Assembly: GCA_030220185.1 (NCBI GenBank)
Contig: JASPKZ010010238.1
Coordinates: 159,501-223,500, forward strand
Direction of reading: 5' to 3'
DNA from: Diploptera punctata
Taxonomy: Eukaryota; Arthropoda; Insecta; Blattodea; Blaberidae
Length of the DNA: 64,000 nucleotides
The notes under the pieces were generated by a model. The model was given only the letters and a program-made list of their open reading frames with translations, did not search any database and was not told where the DNA came from. Within the stretch, counting starts at the first letter, position 1. Each line of letters starts with the position of its first letter. Positions 31,915 to 43,638 of the stretch are shown piece after piece. The position numbers and the translations under genes are program-made.

Positions 31915-32340
31915 CTTTCTTCCTTCCAAGTATTAGGCCAATGCCTGTTATGATCCTATAGAGAATTTTCCCTCCAGCGTTTTATAGGACGGCCCAGATA
32001 TCATATAAGACTTGAAAGCATAATAATAGTCCCTCCGATTGGTTGCTGGCCAAAGGAAGGCAAGACCAGTGATGGGGCTGCCATCTTATAGCCTCTGGTC
32101 AGGCTTTCTGGAGAAGAAAAGAAAATAAAAAAATAAGAAATGGAAGAAAAGAAAGACTCACTAGCCCTCGGATGCCCTAATAGCGTCGGGTTCGAAAAAA
32201 CAAGAGTTAACCAAGAGGTTAGATAGTAAAGTTAAAAGAGTGCAAAACACAAGTAGTAAGTGGAAGAAATGTTTTGCTCAGCTTGGGCACCTTGTGGTCA
32301 CCATCCACATATCCCCTAGATGAGAACCCCCTAAGGGGCT
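31915..32340 (-). mobile_element. Segment E joined to LINE A tail, copy 2
   Basis: On the minus strand, E runs from 32340 to about 32003 (ending GTCTTATATGATAT) and then continues with LINE A from CTGGGCCGTCCTATAAAACG to the tail. More of LINE A is present than in the other two fusions. E is otherwise full length. Confidence 0.8.
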
Positions 32341-32444
32341 TAATACAGAATAATTTACATTATTTTTGGATTTAAAATATTTATGACTGGATTTAGTGCA
32401 ATTCAATACCGGTATATCTTCATTTGTTTAAAATTAGTATTATA

Positions 32445-32509
32445 TTTTTATGGAGAGCTTACATCCGCGCAGGAACAACCTAGGGTTCGATTTTGCCAGT
32501 GTCTTAATT
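32445..32509 (+). mobile_element. LINE F 3' fragment
   Basis: ATGGAGAGCTTACATCCGCG and GGGTTCGATTTTGCCAGTG match the last codons and end of LINE F. SINE3 inserted at its 3' edge. Confidence 0.65.
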
Positions 32510-32868
32510 CCGATTGAGGGTCTTTCCACTTTTTCAGCGGTTGACCTTTTACCAGCCGGCTGCTGGCCCTTCACATCCACATGTGTCAATCACAGAGGTA
32601 GATGATCAACAGCCAGTGTAGGGGTGACATGTGGTTAGCATGTCGAGTCCCCCAGCCGTTATAGCTGGTTCCTCAACCTGGAGCCGCTATTTATTGTAGC
32701 TACCCAATTGCCTCACGATGCTGGGTGGGCACCGGTCCCGTACTGGCCGAAGTACCATGAGAACATTTCTTCCCCCATGGAGACTCGAACCAGCGCAAGT
32801 CCCGTAGCTCTGCGCCAAGGCTTCCTACCTTAACCGCTCGGCTATGGCGCGGGACCAGTGTCTTAATT
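32496..32868 (-). mobile_element. SINE3, tRNA-headed, with 14-bp target duplication
   Basis: CCAGTGTCTTAATT at 32496-32509 and 32855-32868 flanks it. On the minus strand the head has TAGCCGAGCGGTTAAGG (A box, Leu/Ser-like) and GGTTCGAGTCTCC (B box). The body is shared with 60083-60595. Confidence 0.9.
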
Positions 32869-32885
32869 AAGTAGTTATATATCCA

Positions 32886-33196
32886 CCCATAGTAATTCCG
32901 CGCGAAAGCAGGTCCTTCACTGCAATCATAGCATTTTTCATGTTATGCTTGCAGCTTTACTAGGGAATTGTAGGTGTGGTAGCTTCCCGTTGCTTTCCAC
33001 ACCGGTGAAGGATGATGATGATGGCCATATGATTTCGGGGACCGTTTGGGCCTTGAAGTTTTCCTGACATTTGTCTTACAGGTGAGGAAAAACCCCGATA
33101 AAACCTCACCCAGGAAAACTGCCCCGACCGGGGATCGAACCCGGGCCCGATGCGTGACAAGGCAGCACGCTATCTCAGACCACAGCGGTGGACGCA
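32886..33196 (-). mobile_element. SINE1 copy
   Basis: The head with GGGTTCGATCCCCGGTCGGG (minus strand) lies at about 33145-33120, and the body matches the other copies with a short ATC stretch. Confidence 0.85.
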
Positions 33197-33414
33197 TTTA
33201 TAATATGTAAATTAATACAAATAAACTATTTTTGATAAATAAAATTAATTAGAATATTTAAATAAAAGATTAAACGATCCGTCTGTACTTGGAAAGAATT
33301 TTGAGATGGAGAGAGAATCATTGCTGTTTGTAATGTAAGAAAACTAAACCCGAAGAACAGAAAGTGCAGTGGGTGTTATTAGAACACGCTTTAAGACGAT
33401 TGTATATAATAATA

Positions 33415-33417
33415 GTG

Positions 33418-33462
<45 letters not shown>
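33415..33462. repeat. (AAT)n microsatellite
   Basis: About 15 AAT units. Confidence 0.95.
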
Positions 33463-33535
33463 GTACATCTAATAATTTTATGTTTCTGATTGGCTGGATA
33501 TCTTGGTATTTTCATTCCGATGAAAATTGCTATTC

Positions 33536-35016
33536 ATAAGTAATGCCACGAGTGATTTCCAAATTATCGATAAATTCAGGACTCACGAAGTGAGGAGTGA
33601 ATTTATCTAGAGAATTTGGAAATCAAGAGTGGCATTTGTTAGGACAATTTAAGGAATAAAATTAAGCTGTTTACTCACAAATCATTATTTAACTATAGTT
33701 ATTTTAAAGTATTTATATATTTAATATAAACGGCGATGTTTGAAAACAAATGAGAAACGATAGGTACGCTTCATCTGCTTCTTTTGTTTATCACTTCACT
33801 GCAACCAGATCATACTATTTATTGCCAAAGGAACGCAATATTATAAGAATGCTCTCTAGTGGAGAAAAAATGAAACACATCAAACTGTATATTAATTCAT
33901 TTCTGTTGTCGTATGATGTAAATAAGACAATTATATTTTTCTGGATTGTTAGCTGGGAAAAAAATACATTTAAGAAAGTGCAAACAGTGGTTTCTTTTTT
34001 TCGGTGGTATAATCAATTGCTACAAATGTTTTTATATTAACTCCTGCAAGCGCTATGTGTTGACATCTATGCACTATATATACAACCTGGTAGCCGTATT
34101 TCTTTACAGGCTCAGTCACTGCAAAATAATGGGTCAGACCTGTTCGGAATATTAAAAAGGAGGAGATTTCTTTAATATGGTAATTATAACACTGATAAAT
34201 ATTTCGTGAAACACGACTCTGATTGGTTGTAAAACAGAAATCATTGAAACGTGATTGGTCATTGACTCCCATTTGGGGCATCAGTTAAATAGTCATAAAT
34301 ATTATCATAAGTAATGCCACGAGTGATTTCCAAATTAGCCTTAAATGTATCTGAAGCATTTGGGTGGCCTTTTTAGGACTATTTAACGAATAAAATTAAG
34401 CTGTTTACTCACAAATCATTATTTAAAGATAGTTATTTTAAAATATTTATATATTTAATGTAAACGGCGATGTTTGGAAACAAATGAGGAACGTTTACTA
34501 TGTTTAATTTGTTCATCATTACAACCTGATCATTTATTATTTATTGCCAAAGGATCGCAATATTGTAAGAACGCACCCTAGTGGAGAAAAAAATATGAAA
34601 CACGTCAAACTGTTTATATCCAATATATTAATTAATTTCTGATGTCCTATGATGTAAATTATATTTTTTCTGGAACGTAAATTCCTGGGAAATAATACGT
34701 TTAAGAAAGTGCAAACAGTGATTTATTTTTATTGTGGTATAATCAATTTTATTACTATGAATGATTTGCTATTTTATCACCGCAAGCAGTATCCGTTTAC
34801 ATTCTTGCACTATATATACAATCTGGTAGCCGTCTGTCTTGGAGAATCAATCACTGCAAAATAATACTCTGGCCTATTCAGAATGTTAAAAAGGAGGAGC
34901 TTGATTTTAAAGTGATAAATTTAACTGATAAAATCGAGGTGAAAACGACTGTTATTGTTTGTAAATAAAAAAAAATCATTGAAATGTGATTGGTCATTGA
35001 CTCCCATTTGGGGCAC
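33536..35016. repeat. 771-bp tandem duplication, diverged
   Basis: The unit beginning TAATGCCACGAGTGATTTCC at 33541 recurs at 34312 and stays similar to the end of the second unit (CATTGACTCCCATTTGGGGC at about 34255 and 34995). The copies differ by many substitutions and indels. No coding sequence or transposon ends are recognised. It may be an unrecognised repeat or a local segmental duplication. Confidence 0.8.
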
Positions 35017-35044
35017 GAGTTAAATATATTTGAAAGAAATATAC

Positions 35045-35116
35045 GCCTAGACTGAGGTTTGAACCCAGGACCTTTGACTCTCTATGCCAATGCTCTTCCA
35101 TCTGAGCTTCCTAGGC
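35045..35116 (-). ncRNA. tRNA-like cloverleaf, left arm
   Basis: The minus strand folds as GCCTAGG/TCTAGGC (acceptor), an AAGCTCAGATGGAAGAGC D arm, an anticodon stem TTGGC/GTCAA with loop ATAGAGA, and a T arm CTGGG/CTCAG with loop TTCAAAC. The anticodon would be AGA (Ser), but the long variable arm of a tRNA-Ser is absent. It is therefore more likely a tRNA-derived repeat than a working tRNA. Confidence 0.6.
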
Positions 35117-35163
35117 CTCCAATCTTAACTAGTATTTTTCTTTTATACATAGTTAGATTGGAG

Positions 35164-35235
35164 GCCTAGGTAGCTCAGATGGAAGAGCATTGACATAGAG
35201 AGTCAAAGATCCTGGGCTCAAACCCCAGTCTAGGC
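35164..35235 (+). ncRNA. tRNA-like cloverleaf, right arm
   Basis: Acceptor GCCTAGG/TCTAGGC, D arm TAGCTCAGATGGAAGAGC (a good A box), anticodon stem TTGAC/GTCAA with loop ATAGAGA, five-base variable region and T arm CTGGG/CCCAG are all formed. The putative AGA anticodon conflicts with the short variable region. The inverted partner at 35045-35116 differs at a few bases. Confidence 0.65.
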
Positions 35236-35312
35236 GTATATTTTTGTTTTCAAATATAATTTGTCCATCATTAAGATGTTTAAAAACGAATAATATTAAA
35301 AATGAGTTAAAT

Positions 35313-35944
35313 AGTCTATATATTAACATAATTTATGATTTTATATTAATCTTCTTCTTATTGTAATAATGACTATGATATTCTGATAACAGAACACAGC
35401 TGAATTTCAGCAGTTCCTAAGGGATATTTGGACATCGTATGCGTTTGTTTTTAATCTCGTAAGCATTCTGGTTTCTCAACTTCATTCGCTACATTAAGAC
35501 GAAACATAGCGATGTTAACACTTTAAAGCGCATCTGATTTCATGGAAGTAAACTGTTTAGCAAAGTTGCATTTCCTTTAAAGGAGCAACTTGCTACTGGA
35601 GTGCTTTAACAGCTGTGTAAACTGCTATGGGAGTCACTACACAGGTAGTACGGAAGCACATAATGGCGATGTTAGGACCTAATGACCAACACATTGACTG
35701 GACTAGAATTCTCTCCTACACGATATAGATAGCGAGAGGTCCATGTATGTTAATATTCTTGCCTGTATGTCGGATGCACAAGAGGCCATAAGAAGCAGCT
35801 CTTCAAAGTTGTAAATGGCATATTGAATATTAAGAATGTGTATGGATAAAATAAAAATATTGTAAAACTTTATTTTTTCAGCGGTTGCTATGTTAATATT
35901 TAATTACGCTTTATGCACCATTTTAAAAGTTTACAAAGTATGGA
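35313..35944. other. Intergenic stretch
   Basis: The first 30 bases continue the 771-bp unit beyond the foldback. The rest is unassigned. Confidence 0.5.
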
Positions 35945-36209
35945 TTCTTCACTCTAAAACTACTATTAGAAAAGCACAAGGAATTCAATATAGAAACTCA
36001 TATCGCCTTCGTTGACTTCATAAAGGCTTTTGACAAAGTAGACAGAAATACATTACTACAAATTTTAGCTGATGATAACGTTCCACAACAATATATTACT
36101 AATATCTTCAACATCTATAAAGATAATGAAATCTCTATTAAACAAGATTGCAAATTATCTTCTTGCGACACTGGAGTAAGACAGGGATGTGGACTTACAC
36201 CGGTGGTTT

Positions 36210-36211
36210 TC

Positions 36212-36256
<45 letters not shown>
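36210..36256. repeat. (AT)n inside LINE A
   Basis: About 23 AT units lie where the codons for FIIYI follow RQGCGLTP. The other LINE A copy has only a short TA run here (5475-5484). Confidence 0.9.
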
Positions 36257-36259
<3 letters not shown>

Positions 36260-36552
36260 TTGTTAGGAGTTAATAGACTGGATCACCAAAGGAACACTAC
36301 TATCAGAGGAAAACTTGGAGTAACAAGTTTAAATGAAGATATACAAAGATACCAACAAGAATGGAAAAATCATCTAAGAAGAATGGCAAGAAATAGACTT
36401 CCAAAATTGGCATTCCAATATACCCCAACTGGACATAGGGACCAAGGAAGACCAAAACATCGGTGGAAAGATCAAGACCATCTTCGCTAAGTTTACCGTA
36501 CAGGCCACATGGCCTAAAACGAATTTGTTCATGATGATGATGATGATGATGA
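36257..36552 (+). mobile_element. LINE R, C-terminal fragment inserted in LINE A
   Basis: It encodes LDHQRNTTIRGKLGVTSLNE, WKNHLRRMARNRLPKLAFQY and GHRDQGRPKHRWKDQ, and ends in a GAT repeat at 36533-36552. AT dinucleotides on both sides may be the target duplication. Confidence 0.8.
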
Positions 36553-37345
36553 TATATATATGAAAAAAATAAATAAATGAATGGAGGAAAACACAACGAG
36601 GGTATATACCCATCAATAGGAACCTCAAACTCGATGCTATTCTTTTTGCAGACGATTTAGCTCTTCTGGCACTTTCCGAAAATTATTTGCAACGATCAAT
36701 TTATAATTTACAAAAAATAGGTGCCAAATTTAATATGGAAATATCAATTAACAAAACTCAAATTATGACATTTCATGGGAAGGACCACATACAAAGTAAA
36801 ATCTGTCTCCAGAATAAAATTTTAGAGAGATCTAATCAATTTAAATATCTTGGATATTATCTCTCTATCAGGGATGAAAAGGATATCACTGAAAAAAATT
36901 ATAGTTATAATAAAAATTTGGGAATTATTAATCATCCCTTGTACAAAAAAAACACCAGATTACGTATATATAACACTTTGGCTAGACCAGTGTTGACCTA
37001 TGGTAGTGAAGCATGAACACTAAAAAGACAACATGAAAGCAGAATAACGGCTTGTGAAATGAGATTCATGCGCAGAACAGCAGGTTACACCAGATGGGAT
37101 CGGAAAATGAACCCTGATATCTTAAAAGAATTGAAGACTACGCCAATTTTGGAATATATTAAACAGTACCAACTAAATTGGAAACACCATCTTGAAAGAA
37201 TGAGTTCAAATCGGATCCCCAAAGCTGTTTATAATTATATACCAAGAGGACGAAGATCACTGGGCCGTCCTATGAACCGCTGGAGGGAAAATTTTCTATA
37301 GGATCGTAACAGGCCTTGGCCAAATATTTGGAAGGAAGGAAGGAA

Positions 37346-37750
37346 GAAGAAGAAGAAGAAGACAAAGAATTGACAGTTCCATCTCTTATCTATGGATGTG
37401 AAACCTGGACATTAACAAAGGCAGATAGTAAACAAATAGAGGCTGCAGAAATGAAGATGTTGAGAACAATAGCAGGATACTAAAGGACCGATAAAAAGAA
37501 AAACGAAGATATAAGAACAGAACTTAATATATTCAATCTCTGTGAAAGAATAATATACTATCAAAATGCTTACCTTCAACACGTATTATGAATGAATGAA
37601 CAGCGCATAACAAGAAGAATGTATAATTATAAATCAAAAGGGAGAAGATTGTTGGGAAGACCACTGAAGAGATGGAAATACCAATTCATCCTATAATGAG
37701 TTCAGAACAGGCCATTGAGCTTAATCATTGTTGTTGATGTTGATGATGAT
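37346..37750 (+). mobile_element. LINE C, 3' fragment
   Basis: In one frame: LTVPSLIYGCETWTLTKADS, AAEMKMLRTIAGY, a TAA, KKKNEDIRTELNIFNLCER, another stop after QHVL, and GRRLLGRPLKRWKYQF. The tail is rich in GATGAT. It follows LINE A directly. Confidence 0.85.
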
Positions 37751-37958
37751 TTGTGCATTTTTCGTGAAAAAATAGTCCTCCTGTAATTTTGTAAATTGGC
37801 ATATCTGAATTAATGAACATACAAAGTGTAATAAAATAGATAAATAGTTTGGTTTGAATTCCTTATATGTATAAGAGAAGATCTGTATGAACCTATTAGA
37901 TCTGTATCAAATTGAGTTTGGAAATGCTATCCTTCTTAAAAGAATTCTCTCTCTATGG
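37751..37958. other. Left flank of the satellite
   Basis: AT-rich with no recognised element; the first degenerate satellite unit starts at its end. Confidence 0.6.
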
Positions 37959-40900
37959 AAATTTAGTAATATCAGGATATTATTCTAGAGCATGTTAATA
38001 TAATTATCAGATCTCTAACAGCAACATAGTTCATGCCAGGGCTGAAATTTTTAGCAATTTCAGGTTCTTATTCGAGAGCATGTTAATATAATTATCAGAT
38101 CTCTAACAGCAACATAGTTCATGCCAGGGCTGAAATTTTTAGTAATTTCAGATTCTTATTCGAGAGCATGTTAATATAATTATCAGATCTCTAACAGCAA
38201 CATAGTTCATGCCAGGGCTGAAATTTTTAGTAATTTCAGGTTCTTATTCGAGAGCATGTTAATATAATTATCAGATCTCTAACAGCACAACATAGTTCAT
38301 GCCAGGGCTGAAATTTTTAGTAATTTCAGGTTCTTATTCGAGAGCATGTTAATATAATTATCAGATCTCTAACAGCAACATAGTTCATGCCAGGGCTGAA
38401 ATTTTTAGTAATTTCAGGTTCTTATTCGAGAGCATGTTAATATAATTATCAGATCTCTAACAGCAACATAGTTCATGCCAGGGCTGAAATTTTTAGTAAT
38501 TTCAGGTTCTTATTCGAGAGCATGTTAATATAATTATCAGATCTCTAACAGCAACATAGTTCATGCCAGGGCTGAAATTTTTAGTAATTTCAGGTTCTTA
38601 TTCGAGAGCATGTTAATATAATTATCAGATCTCTAACAGCAACATAGTTCATGCCAGGGCTGAAATTTTTAGTAATTTCAGGTTCTTATTCGAGAGCATG
38701 TTAATATAATTATCAGATCTCTAACAGCAACATAGTTCATGCCAGGGCTGAAATTTTTAGTAATTTCAGGTTCTTATTCGAGAGCATGTTAATATAATTA
38801 TCAGATCTCTAACAGCAACATAGTTCATGCCAGGGCTGAAATTTTTGGTAATTTCAGGTTCTTATTCGAGAGCATGTTAATATAATTATCAGATCTCTAA
38901 CAGCAACATAGTTCATGCCAGGGCTGAAATTTTTGGTAATTTCAGGTTCTTATTCGAGAGCATGTTAATATAATTATCAGATCTCTAACAGCAACATAGT
39001 TCATGCCAGGGCTGAAATTTTTAGTAATTTCAGGTTCTTATTCGAGAGCATGTTAATATAATTATCAGATCTCTAACAGCAACATAGTTCATGCCAGGGC
39101 TGAAATTTTTAGTAATTTCAGGTTCTTATTCGAGAGCATGTTAATATAATTATCAGATCTCTAACAACAACATAGTTCATGCCAGGGCTGAAATTTTTAG
39201 TAATTTCAGGTTCTTATTCGAGAGCATGTTAATATAATTATCAGATCTCTAACAGCAACATAGTTCATGCCAGGGCTGAAATTTTTAGTAATTTCAGGTT
39301 CTTATTCGAGAGCATGTTAATATAATTATCAGATCTCTAACAGCAACATAGTTCATGCCAGGGCTGAAATTTTTGGTAATTTCAGGTTCTTATTCGAGAG
39401 CATGTTAATATAATTATCAGATCTCTAACAGCAACATAGTTCATGCCAGGGCTGAAATTTTTAGTAATTTCAGGTTCTTATTCGAGAGCATGTTAATATA
39501 ATTATCAGATCTCTAACAGCAACATAGTTCATGCCAGGGCTGAAATTTTTAGTAATTTCAGGTTCTTATTCGAGAGCATGTTAATATAATTATCAGATCT
39601 CTAACAGCAACATAGTTCATGCCAGGGCTGAAATTTTTAGTAATTTCAGGTTCTTATTCGAGAGCATGTTAATATAATTATCAGATCTCTAACAGCAACA
39701 TAGTTCATGCCAGGGCTGAAATTTTTGGTAATTTCAGGTTCTTATTCGAGAGCATGTTAATATAATTATCAGATCTCTAACAGCAACATAGTTCATGCCA
39801 GGGCTGAAATTTTTGGTAATTTCAGGTTCTTATTCGAGAGCATGTTAATATAATTATCAGATCTCTAACAGCAACATAGTTCATGCCAGGGCTGAAATTT
39901 TTAGTAATTTCAGGTTCTTATTCGAGAGCATGTTAATATAATTATCAGATCTCTAACAGCAACATAGTTCATGCCAGGGCTGAAATTTTTAGTAATTCAG
40001 GTTCTTATTCGAGAGCATGTTAATATAATTATCAGATCTCTAACAGCAACATAGTTCATGCCAGGGCTGAAATTTTTAGTAATTTCAGGTTCTTATTCGA
40101 GAGCATGTTAATATAATTATCAGATCTCTAACAGCAACATAGTTCATGCCAGGGCTGAAATTTTTGGTAATTTCAGGTTCTTATTCGAGAGCATGTTAAT
40201 AATTATCAGATCTCTAACAGCAACATAGTTCATGCCAGGACTGAAATTTTAAGTAATTTCAGGTTCTTATTCGAGAGCATGTTAATATAATTATCAGATC
40301 TCTAACAGCAACATAGTTCATGCCAGGGCTGAAATTTTTAGTAATTTCAGGTTCTTATTCGAGAGCATGTTAATATAATTATCAGATCTCTAACAGCAAC
40401 ATAGTTCATGCCAGGGCTGAAATTTTTAGTAATTTCAGGTTCTTATTCGAGAGCATGTTAATATAATTATCAGATCTCTAACAGCAACATAGTTCATGCC
40501 AGGGCTGAAATTTTTGGTAATTTCAGGTTCTTATTCGAGAGCATGTTAATATAATTATCAGATCTCTAACAGCAAACATAGTTCATGCCAGGGCTGAAAT
40601 TTTTAGTAATTTCAGGTTCTTATTCGAGAGCATGTTAATATAATTATCAGATCTCTAACAGCAACATAGTTCATGCCAGGGCTGAAATTTTTAGTAATTT
40701 CAGGTTCTTATTCGAGAGCATGTTAATATAATTATCAGATCTCTAACAGCAACATAGTTCATGCCAGGGCTGAAATTTTGGTAATTTCAGGTTCTTATTC
40801 GAGAGCATGTTAATATAATTATCAGATCTCTAACAGCAACATAGTTCATGCCAGGGCTGAAATTTTTAGTAATTTCAGGTTCTTATTCGAGAGCATGTTA

Positions 40901-42897
40901 ATATAATTATCAGATCTCTAACAGCAACATAGTTCATGCCAGGGCTGAAATTTTTAGTAATTTCAGGTTCTTATTCGAGAGCATGTTAATATAATTATCA
41001 GATCTCTAACAGCAACATAGTTCATGCCAGGGCTGAAATTTTTAGTAATTTCAGGTTCTTATTCGAGAGCATGTTAATATAATTATCAGATCTCTAACAG
41101 CAACATAGTTCATGCCAGGGCTGAAATTTTTAGTAATTTCAGGTTCTTATTCGAGAGCATGTTAATATAATTATCAGATCTCTAACAGCAACATAGTTCA
41201 TGCCAGGGCTGAAATTTTTAGTAATTTCAGGTTCTTATTCGAGAGCATGTTAATATAATTATCAGATCTCTAACAGCAACATAGTTCATGCCAGGGCTGA
41301 AATTTTTGAATTTTTGGTAATTTCAGGTTCTTATTCGAGAGCATGTTAATATAATTATCAGATCTCTAACAGCAACATAGTTCATGCCAGGGCTGAAATT
41401 TTTGGTAATTTCAGGTTCTTATTCGAGAGCATGTTAATATAATTATCAGATCTCTAACAGCAACATAGTTCATGCCAGGGCTGAAATTTTTAGTAATTTC
41501 AGGTTCTTATTCGAGAGCATGTTAATATAATTATCAGATCTCTAACAGCAACATAGTTCATGCCAGGGCTGAAATTTTAGTAATTTCAGGTTCTTATTCG
41601 AGAGCATGTTAATATAATTATCAGATCTCTAACAGCAACATAGTTCATGCCAGGGCTGAATTTTTGGTAATTTCAGGTTCTTATTCGAGAGCATGTTAAT
41701 ATAATTATCAGATCTCTAACAGCAACATAGTTCATGCCAGGGCTGAAATTTTTAGTAATTTCAGGTTCTTATTCGAGAGCATGGTTAATATAATTATCAG
41801 ATCTCTAACAGCAACATAGTTCATGCCAGGGCTGAAATTTTTAGTAATTTCAGGTTCTTATTCGAGAGCATGTTAATATAATTATCAGATCTCTAACAGC
41901 AACATAGTTCATGCCAGGGCTGAAATTTTTAGTAATTTCAGGTTCTTATTCGAGAGCATGTTAATATAATTATCAGATCTCTAACAGCAACATAGTTCAT
42001 GCCAGGGCTGAAATTTTTAGTAATTTCAGGTTCTTATTCGAGAGCATGTTAATATAATTATCAGATCTCTAACAGCAACATAGTTCATGCCAGGGCTGAA
42101 ATTTTTGGTAATTTCAGGTTCTTATTCGAGAGCATGTTAATATAATTATCAGATCTCTAACAGCAACATAGTTCATGCCAGGGCTGAAATTTTTAGTAAT
42201 TTCAGGTTCTTATTCGAGAGCATGTTAATATAATTATCAGATCTCTAACAGCAACATAGTTCATGCCAGGGCTGAAATTTTTAGTAATTTCAGGTTCTTA
42301 TTCGAGAGCATGTTAATATAATTATCAGATCTCTAACAGCAACATAGTTCATGCCAGGGCTGAAATTTTTAGTAATTTCAGGTTCTTATTCGAGAGCATG
42401 TTAATATAATTATCAGATCTCTAACAGCAACATAGTTCATGCCAGGGCTGAAATTTTTGGTAATTTCAGGTTCTTATTCGAGAGCATGTTAATATAATTA
42501 TCAGATCTCTAACAGCAACATAGTTCATGCCAGGGCTGAAATTTTTAGTAATTTCAGGTTCTTATTCGAGAGCATGTTAATATAATTATCAGATCTCTAA
42601 CAGCAACATAGTTCATGCCAGGGCTGAAATTTTTGGTAATTTCAGGTTCTTATTCGAGAGCATGTTAATATAATTATCAGATCTCTAACAGCAACATAGT
42701 TCATGCCAGGGCTGAAATTTTTAGTAATTTCAGGTTCTTATTCGAGAGCATGTTAATATAATTATCAGATCTCTAACAGCAACATAGTTCATGCCAGGGC
42801 TGAAATTTTTAGTAATTTCAGGTTCTTATTCGAGAGCATGTTAATATAATTATCAGATCTCTAATAGCAGCATAGTTCATGCCAGGGCTGAAATTTT
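37959..42897. repeat. 88-bp satellite array, about 56 units
   Basis: The unit contains GAAATTTTTAGTAATTTCAG, GTTCTTATTCGAGAGCATGT, AATTATCAGATCTCTAACAG and TTCATGCCAGGGCT. The first unit is clearly diverged; internal units are nearly identical apart from occasional 1-2 bp indels and a larger one near 41310. A frequent A/G change in TTT(A/G)GTAA marks two variants. CTGAAATT and AATTTCAG form an eight-pair hairpin in each unit. It carries no ORF and no hammerhead core. Confidence 0.97.
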
Positions 42898-43006
42898 GAA
42901 TTATTCCGTTAAGATAATGACTATGGAGTAAATCGACGAAATAGATTATCCTGAGAAAATTATTTATATCATATAATTATTCTTTTCTAACATATGATGA
43001 ACCTAG

Positions 43007-43436
43007 TAAGGGAGGAAAGAAGATTACACGTATTTGAGAATAAAGTTCTTAGGAAAATTTTTGGGCCAAAAAGAAATGAACAGACAGGTGAATGAAGCAA
43101 ACTACATAATAGTGATCTAAATTACATTTGTAGGTAGCCAGATATAATAAGAACAGTTAAGTCTAGTAGACTGTGATGGGCAGGACATGAGGCACGAATG
43201 GGAGATGAAAGAGGTACATGGAAGCTACTAGTATGAAAACCAGAGTGTAGACCAAGAATAAGGTGGGAGAATAACATTAAATAAGGTTTCAGGAAGTAGA
43301 TTATGCAGGGACGAATTTCTCCATCACCCACAAGGACGATTGGAAAACATTGGTTCAGGATAGGGATGCATGGACAGCTTATGTCCTCGCGGACATGAAC
43401 TTATGGGTTCGATAGTGTCAGTGAGTTAGCTAGATA
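43007..43436 (+). mobile_element. LINE F, old 3' fragment
   Basis: The sequence follows the LINE F C-terminus (GAGGAAAGAAGATTACACGT, then GGTGGGAGAATAACATTAAA, and GGGTTCGATAGTGTCAGTGA at the end) but with many stops, indels and a 24-bp insertion near 43313. It is the most diverged F copy here. Confidence 0.75.
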
Positions 43437-43556
43437 ACGTGCTGTTATTGATAATCCTATCCCTCCAAGTCATATTGCGAAATCTTTCAATATGATTTAC
43501 AGACGTTCTGTCTTCTTATTATTTCACATGTTGACTGCACAAGTGTCACCCGCCAA

Positions 43557-43591
43557 CTAATTTATTGAGCTATAATATTGCTCAATAAATT
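43557..43591. other. Perfect short hairpin
   Basis: TAATTTATTGAGC and its exact inverse GCTCAATAAATTA are separated by about nine bases. Function unknown. Confidence 0.7.
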
Positions 43592-43638
43592 ACACTGAGC
43601 AACAAACAAGAAACTTTAATTTGTCTCAGAAAGAAAAA

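Larger units (their letters stand above)
35017..35312. mobile_element. tRNA-like foldback element with 9-bp target duplication
   Basis: GAGTTAAAT at 35017-35025 and 35304-35312 flanks 278 bp. Within it, arms of about 110 bp (about 35026-35136 and 35149-35262) are inverted copies, each containing a full tRNA-like cloverleaf. The loop is a short T-rich spacer. A unique 40-bp segment rich in A follows the right arm. It inserted into the second 771-bp unit. Confidence 0.8.
35945..37345 (+). mobile_element. LINE A, split by LINE R at an (AT)n tract
   Basis: The first part encodes FFTLKLLLEKHKEFNIETHI, FVDFIKAFDKVDR and VRQGCGLTPVVFIIY, then an AT run. After the 36257-36552 insert the second part resumes with ATATATG and encodes AILFADDLALLAL, NQFKYLGYYLS, VLTYGSEA (TGG to TGA stop at 37014-37016), FMRRTAGYTRWDRK and GRRSLGRPMNRWRENFL. 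The GGAAGGAAGAAGAAG tail ends it. Together with 4669-5550 it shows this family's RT to C-terminus. Confidence 0.85.

Noticed and set aside
35164..35235. Functional tRNA-Ser(AGA)
   Set aside because: The cloverleaf lacks the long variable arm of tRNA-Ser and is part of a mobile inverted repeat.
37959..42897. Regularly spaced repeats as a CRISPR array
   Set aside because: Units are contiguous 88-bp copies with no unique spacers, and the context is eukaryotic; it is a satellite.
37959..42897. Hammerhead ribozyme in the satellite, as in some animal satellites
   Set aside because: The unit has no CUGANGA plus GAAA combination on either strand; CTGAAATT belongs to a simple hairpin.
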